DNA of 7,508 bases from CAYMST01 sp964393115. Its GTDB lineage: Bacteria > Bacteroidota > Bacteroidia > Cytophagales > Cyclobacteriaceae. Both the position numbers and the translations under genes were made by a program. Positions 5,049 to 7,508 of the stretch are shown here, in pieces. The stretch covers positions 1 to 7,508 of the forward strand of contig CAYMST010000237.1 in assembly GCA_964393115.1 (NCBI GenBank). Direction: 5' to 3'. A model generated the notes under the pieces. That model was given only the letters and a program-made list of their open reading frames with translations, did no database searches and was not told the origin of the DNA. The first letter of the stretch is position 1. The number at the start of each line of letters is the position of its first letter.

Positions 5049-6074
5049 ATGGCTAAAGTTTTAGTGACGGGAGGTACTGGCTTCATAGGTTCACATACTT
5101 CAGTAGAATTGATAAAAAAGGGACACGACGTAATAATAATTGATAATTTATCCAATTCATCTGAAACAGCATTGGACGGTATCGCGTCTATAACTGGAGT
5201 CAGACCCAGTTTTAAGTTATTGGACATTTGTGATAAGGAAGCGGTTCACGCATTTTTCTCAGAAAATAGAGACATAGATGCGGTTATTCATTTTGCTGCT
5301 TATAAGGCAGTTGGTGAGTCGGTGGCCAAGCCATTGAAGTATTATCGCAACAATCTGGTGAATTTAATTAGCTTGTTAGAGTGCATGACTGAGTTCGGAA
5401 TAGATAATATTATCTTTTCTTCTTCAGCTACTGTCTATGGGCAACCAGACACGTTACCGGCAACAGAAAATAGCCCAATTCAACCTGCGGAGTCTCCTTA
5501 TGGCAATACGAAACAAATCTGTGAAGAAATTATTCGTGATACAGTTTTTGCGAATGCTTCATTAAGTGCTGTTTCTCTAAGGTATTTTAATCCTATAGGT
5601 GCGCATGAAAGTGCTCATATTGGTGAACTTCCTCTTGGAGTTCCTAATAATCTAATGCCATTTATTACTCAGACGGCAATAGGTAAACGAAAAGAACTCA
5701 AGGTGTTTGGTGATGATTATGACACAAAAGATGGTACTGCCGTTCGAGATTACATTCATGTGGTAGACCTGTCTATTGCGCATGTAACTGCTGTCGAACG
5801 TTTATTGACTGGAGATAATAAAAAGAAGTTTGAAATCTTCAATTTAGGGACCGGCAAAGGATGCTCTGTGTTGGAAGTAATCGAATCATTCGAGCGCTCT
5901 ACAAATGTGAAGTTGAATTATCAAATGGCAGATAGACGACCAGGCGATGTGGAACAAATATTTGCGAGTACCTCCCATGCTAATGATGAGCTTGGATGGA
6001 ATGCTGAGAGATCACTGGACCAAATGACTAAATCGGCTTGGGATTGGGAAAAAAAACTGGCTGAAATGGAGTAG
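5049..6074 (+). CDS. galE: UDP-glucose 4-epimerase
   Basis: GalE interconverts UDP-galactose and UDP-glucose in the cytoplasm using tightly bound NAD. It links galactose breakdown to the supply of sugar nucleotides for polysaccharides. The 341-residue protein is full length. It shows the Rossmann motif TGGTGFIGSH (7-16), HFAAYKAVGES (81-91), the active-site serine in FSSSATVYG (123-131), and catalytic Tyr151 and Lys155 in SPYGNTK. The substrate-side RYFNPIGAHESAHIGE (178-193) and DYIHVVDL (234-241) are diagnostic. By eye alignment, Ile304 occupies the place of E. coli Tyr299, a position that affects acceptance of N-acetylated substrates. The ATG at 5049 leaves only two residues before the first strand, which is usual. 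It is divergent from the Nudix-type regulator, and a small membrane-protein gene follows 18 bp downstream. Confidence 0.96.
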   Translation: MAKVLVTGGTGFIGSHTSVELIKKGHDVIIIDNLSNSSETALDGIASITGVRPSFKLLDICDKEAVHAFFSENRDIDAVIHFAAYKAVGESVAKPLKYYRNNLVNLISLLECMTEFGIDNIIFSSSATVYGQPDTLPATENSPIQPAESPYGNTKQICEEIIRDTVFANASLSAVSLRYFNPIGAHESAHIGELPLGVPNNLMPFITQTAIGKRKELKVFGDDYDTKDGTAVRDYIHVVDLSIAHVTAVERLLTGDNKKKFEIFNLGTGKGCSVLEVIESFERSTNVKLNYQMADRRPGDVEQIFASTSHANDELGWNAERSLDQMTKSAWDWEKKLAEME

Positions 6075-6092
6075 TAACTAGAATTTTTAGCG

Positions 6093-6632
6093 ATGATACT
6101 TGATTTACCAAATGGTGTCCTAAGTTTTATTCGAAGTCAAGGGTATTTTGTCAGAGTCAGTGAAAATGATGAATCCATAAAGTACGAAGACAAGAAGAAA
6201 TATGTATTGGACGTAACTTATGGTATTTCCATGTTGATTTTTCTTGGACTTACTGTATTTGTCAGCATTTATTTTTTGGTGTTCATCGGATTAGGTACTA
6301 TGCTTTATGCCTATAAGAAGACAGAATTCAAACATCCAGTCGTGCAAGTAAGCATCGACAAGTATGATGAATATTTATGCATCACGACAAGAAATGGAAA
6401 TATCAAGGAAATACCATTTGAAAATATTCAGGACTTTAAGGTAGAAAGCCAAAAGATATTTAGTCTTTCAGCACTTTTTTCACCTTCTAGATCACTATAT
6501 CTGAGAAGAATCGTATTGGTGACCACAAGAAATTTTGAAATGCTAGAAGTAGTAGCGTTTAAAACAACTGAAGGTGAATATGAAAGAGAGATTAAGCAGT
6601 TACTTAAATATTTTCAAATGACTACTGTCTAA
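6093..6632 (+). CDS. Unrecognised small membrane protein downstream of galE
   Basis: I do not recognise this 179-residue protein. It has a short N-terminal polar segment (about 1-42), a continuous hydrophobic stretch at about 43-74 (starting YGISMLIFLGL), then a soluble C-terminal region of about 105 residues. The hydrophobic stretch is long for one membrane pass and short for two, so it may be a tight hairpin. The C-terminal part alternates hydrophobic and polar residues as in beta strands (VVQVSIDKYDEYLCITT, then EIPFENIQDFKV). With strands before and after the membrane segment, it recalls bacterial PH-like membrane proteins; this is an impression only. No signal peptide or catalytic motif is visible. 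The 18-bp gap after galE suggests one transcript, which ends at the terminator at 6653-6690. Confidence 0.75.
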   Translation: MILDLPNGVLSFIRSQGYFVRVSENDESIKYEDKKKYVLDVTYGISMLIFLGLTVFVSIYFLVFIGLGTMLYAYKKTEFKHPVVQVSIDKYDEYLCITTRNGNIKEIPFENIQDFKVESQKIFSLSALFSPSRSLYLRRIVLVTTRNFEMLEVVAFKTTEGEYEREIKQLLKYFQMTTV

Positions 6633-6652
6633 ATGGTATAATTCGAAATCAC

Positions 6653-6690
6653 AAAAAAAACCGAAGTTTCATTGAAACCTCGGCTTTTTT
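6653..6690. terminator. Bidirectional intrinsic terminator between the galE unit and atpC
   Basis: CCGAAGTTTC (6661-6670) and GAAACCTCGG (6674-6683) form a 10-bp stem with a three-base loop. It is flanked by A8 (6653-6660) and T6 (6685-6690), so it works in both directions. The only mismatch is an A-C on the plus transcript, which becomes a G-U pair on the minus transcript. The minus side also has the longer U-tract, so the atpC side should terminate more strongly. Confidence 0.88.
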
Positions 6691-6719
6691 ATGCCAATGA
6701 CATGGTATTATTCTGTAGA

Positions 6720-6998
6720 TTATTCTACATCCAACTTCTTATCACCGAATACTGCCTCTGCTAAGACAACAATCTTATTATTTTTTACCTCTACTATACC
6801 TCCATCCACTTCGAAATGAACTTCTTTCTTAGGGTTCTTAGGGTCTGTCTTTACTTTGATCCAACCCCTTCCGAGGGTGCTTATCAATGCGGCGTGGTCA
6901 TTTAACACTTGAAATGAGCCATCCGAGCCAGGTAAGGTTGCTGAGACAACCTCACCTTCGAATACCTTTTCGTCTGGTGTTACGAGCTCTATTACCAT
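6720..6998 (-). CDS. atpC: ATP synthase F1 epsilon subunit, short form
   Basis: Epsilon is part of the central stalk of F1 and couples rotation to catalysis on the cytoplasmic face of the membrane. The 92-residue protein is only the N-terminal beta-sandwich domain: MVIELVTPDEKVFEGEVVS, then PGSDGSFQVLNDHAALISTL (24-43), ending after AEAVFGDKKLDVE. The two-helix C-terminal domain found in about 135-residue epsilon subunits, which inhibits ATP hydrolysis in E. coli, is absent. Short epsilons are usual in Bacteroidota. Its ATG shares one base with the atpD stop codon (TAATG), indicating translational coupling. A strong terminator lies 30 bp beyond the stop codon. Confidence 0.95.
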   Translation of the reverse strand: MVIELVTPDEKVFEGEVVSATLPGSDGSFQVLNDHAALISTLGRGWIKVKTDPKNPKKEVHFEVDGGIVEVKNNKIVVLAEAVFGDKKLDVE

Positions 6999-7508
6999 TA
7001 CGACGCTTGTTGTTTGGCTTCAGCTAGTAATTTCTCACCTTTTTCCACTGCTTCTTCTATGGTACCTACTAGGTTAAAAGCGGCTTCTGGAAGGTGATCG
7101 TATTTTCCATCCATGATCTCGTTAAATCCTTTGATAGTGTCTTTGATGTCTACAAGTACTCCTTTCATACCTGTAAATTGCTCAGCAACATGGAATGGCT
7201 GCGATAAGAATCTCTGTACCCTTCTCGCTCTGTGTACCACCATTCTGTCTTCTTCAGATAATTCTTCCATACCTAGGATAGCAATAATATCCTGAAGCTC
7301 TTTGTACCGTTGAAGAATCTCTTTGACTTTTTGCGCGGTGTCATAGTGATCATCTCCTACAATCTCAGCCGTTAGAATCCTTGACGTAGAATCCAACGGA
7401 TCCACTGCAGGGTAAATTCCTAATTCGGCAATCTTTCTGTTCAATACCGTAGTGGCATCCAAGTGAGAGAATGTAGTCGCAGGAGCAGGGTCAGTCAAGT
7501 CATCCGCA
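6998..7508 (-). CDS. atpD: ATP synthase F1 beta subunit, C-terminal part (cut by right edge)
   Basis: Beta carries the catalytic nucleotide sites of F1-ATPase. About 169 C-terminal residues are visible, entering at the right edge in frame with ADDLTDPAPATTFSHLDATT. Landmarks are GIYPAVDPLDSTSR, the coupling loop LGMEELSEED (the DELSEED motif with Glu in first place) and ARRVQRFLSQPFHVAEQFTG. The protein ends KQQAS. The Walker A motif and the N-terminal barrel lie outside the window. A TTG at 7498 is an internal leucine codon, not a start. The stop codon overlaps the atpC start. As far as the window shows, the pair atpD-atpC forms the end of its unit. Confidence 0.97.
   Translation of the reverse strand, partial: ADDLTDPAPATTFSHLDATTVLNRKIAELGIYPAVDPLDSTSRILTAEIVGDDHYDTAQKVKEILQRYKELQDIIAILGMEELSEEDRMVVHRARRVQRFLSQPFHVAEQFTGMKGVLVDIKDTIKGFNEIMDGKYDHLPEAAFNLVGTIEEAVEKGEKLLAEAKQQAS

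Noticed and set aside
7498..7508. TTG at 7498 as the start of a separate 166-residue protein
   Set aside because: The reading frame continues to the window edge as ADDLTDP, a standard internal segment of ATP synthase beta.

Overview
The window looks like ordinary chromosome from a moderately AT-rich, probably marine, member of the Bacteroidota (Cytophagales-like). The grounds are the protein types, an atpD-atpC pair with a short epsilon subunit, the general lack of Shine-Dalgarno sequences, and several matches to the Bacteroidota promoter pattern (TTTG at -33, TAnnTTTG at -7). No tRNA, rRNA, CRISPR array, transposase or integrase was seen. The genus cannot be fixed from the sequence alone.

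Left part (1-3421, all minus strand). In transcription order: rnhB (ribonuclease HII), gcvT (glycine cleavage T-protein), a ComB-family 2-phosphosulfolactate phosphatase, and a TetR/AcrR regulator. A promoter then reads out of the left edge. The TetR gene is bracketed by two related palindromes. Each sits between the -33 and -7 elements of a candidate promoter: one in front of tetR itself, the other in front of whatever lies to the left. This is the clearest regulatory circuit in the window: autoregulation plus control of a downstream neighbour.

Middle part (3513-6632). A Nudix hydrolase resembling ADP-ribose pyrophosphatases (plus strand) runs tail to tail, 6 bp apart, into a Nudix-derived transcription factor of the NrtR/AraR type (minus strand) whose Nudix box has lost catalytic residues. 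A small tandem duplication lies across the two stop codons. The regulator is divergent from galE (UDP-glucose 4-epimerase). The 243-bp gap between them holds two good inverted repeats, one near the regulator start and one overlapping the candidate galE promoter. galE is followed after 18 bp by an unrecognised small membrane protein. It is plausible, but unproven, that the regulator controls itself and the galE unit.

Right part (6653-7508). A bidirectional terminator separates the galE unit from the convergent ATP synthase genes atpD (3' part only, cut by the window edge) and atpC, whose stop and start codons overlap as TAATG.

The largest gene-free stretch is the 243 bp at 4806-5048; no gap exceeds 300 bases. 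I did not find a clearly undescribed system. The strongest leads are the paired TetR operators, the orphan ComB gene, and the Nudix-regulator/galE intergenic region.
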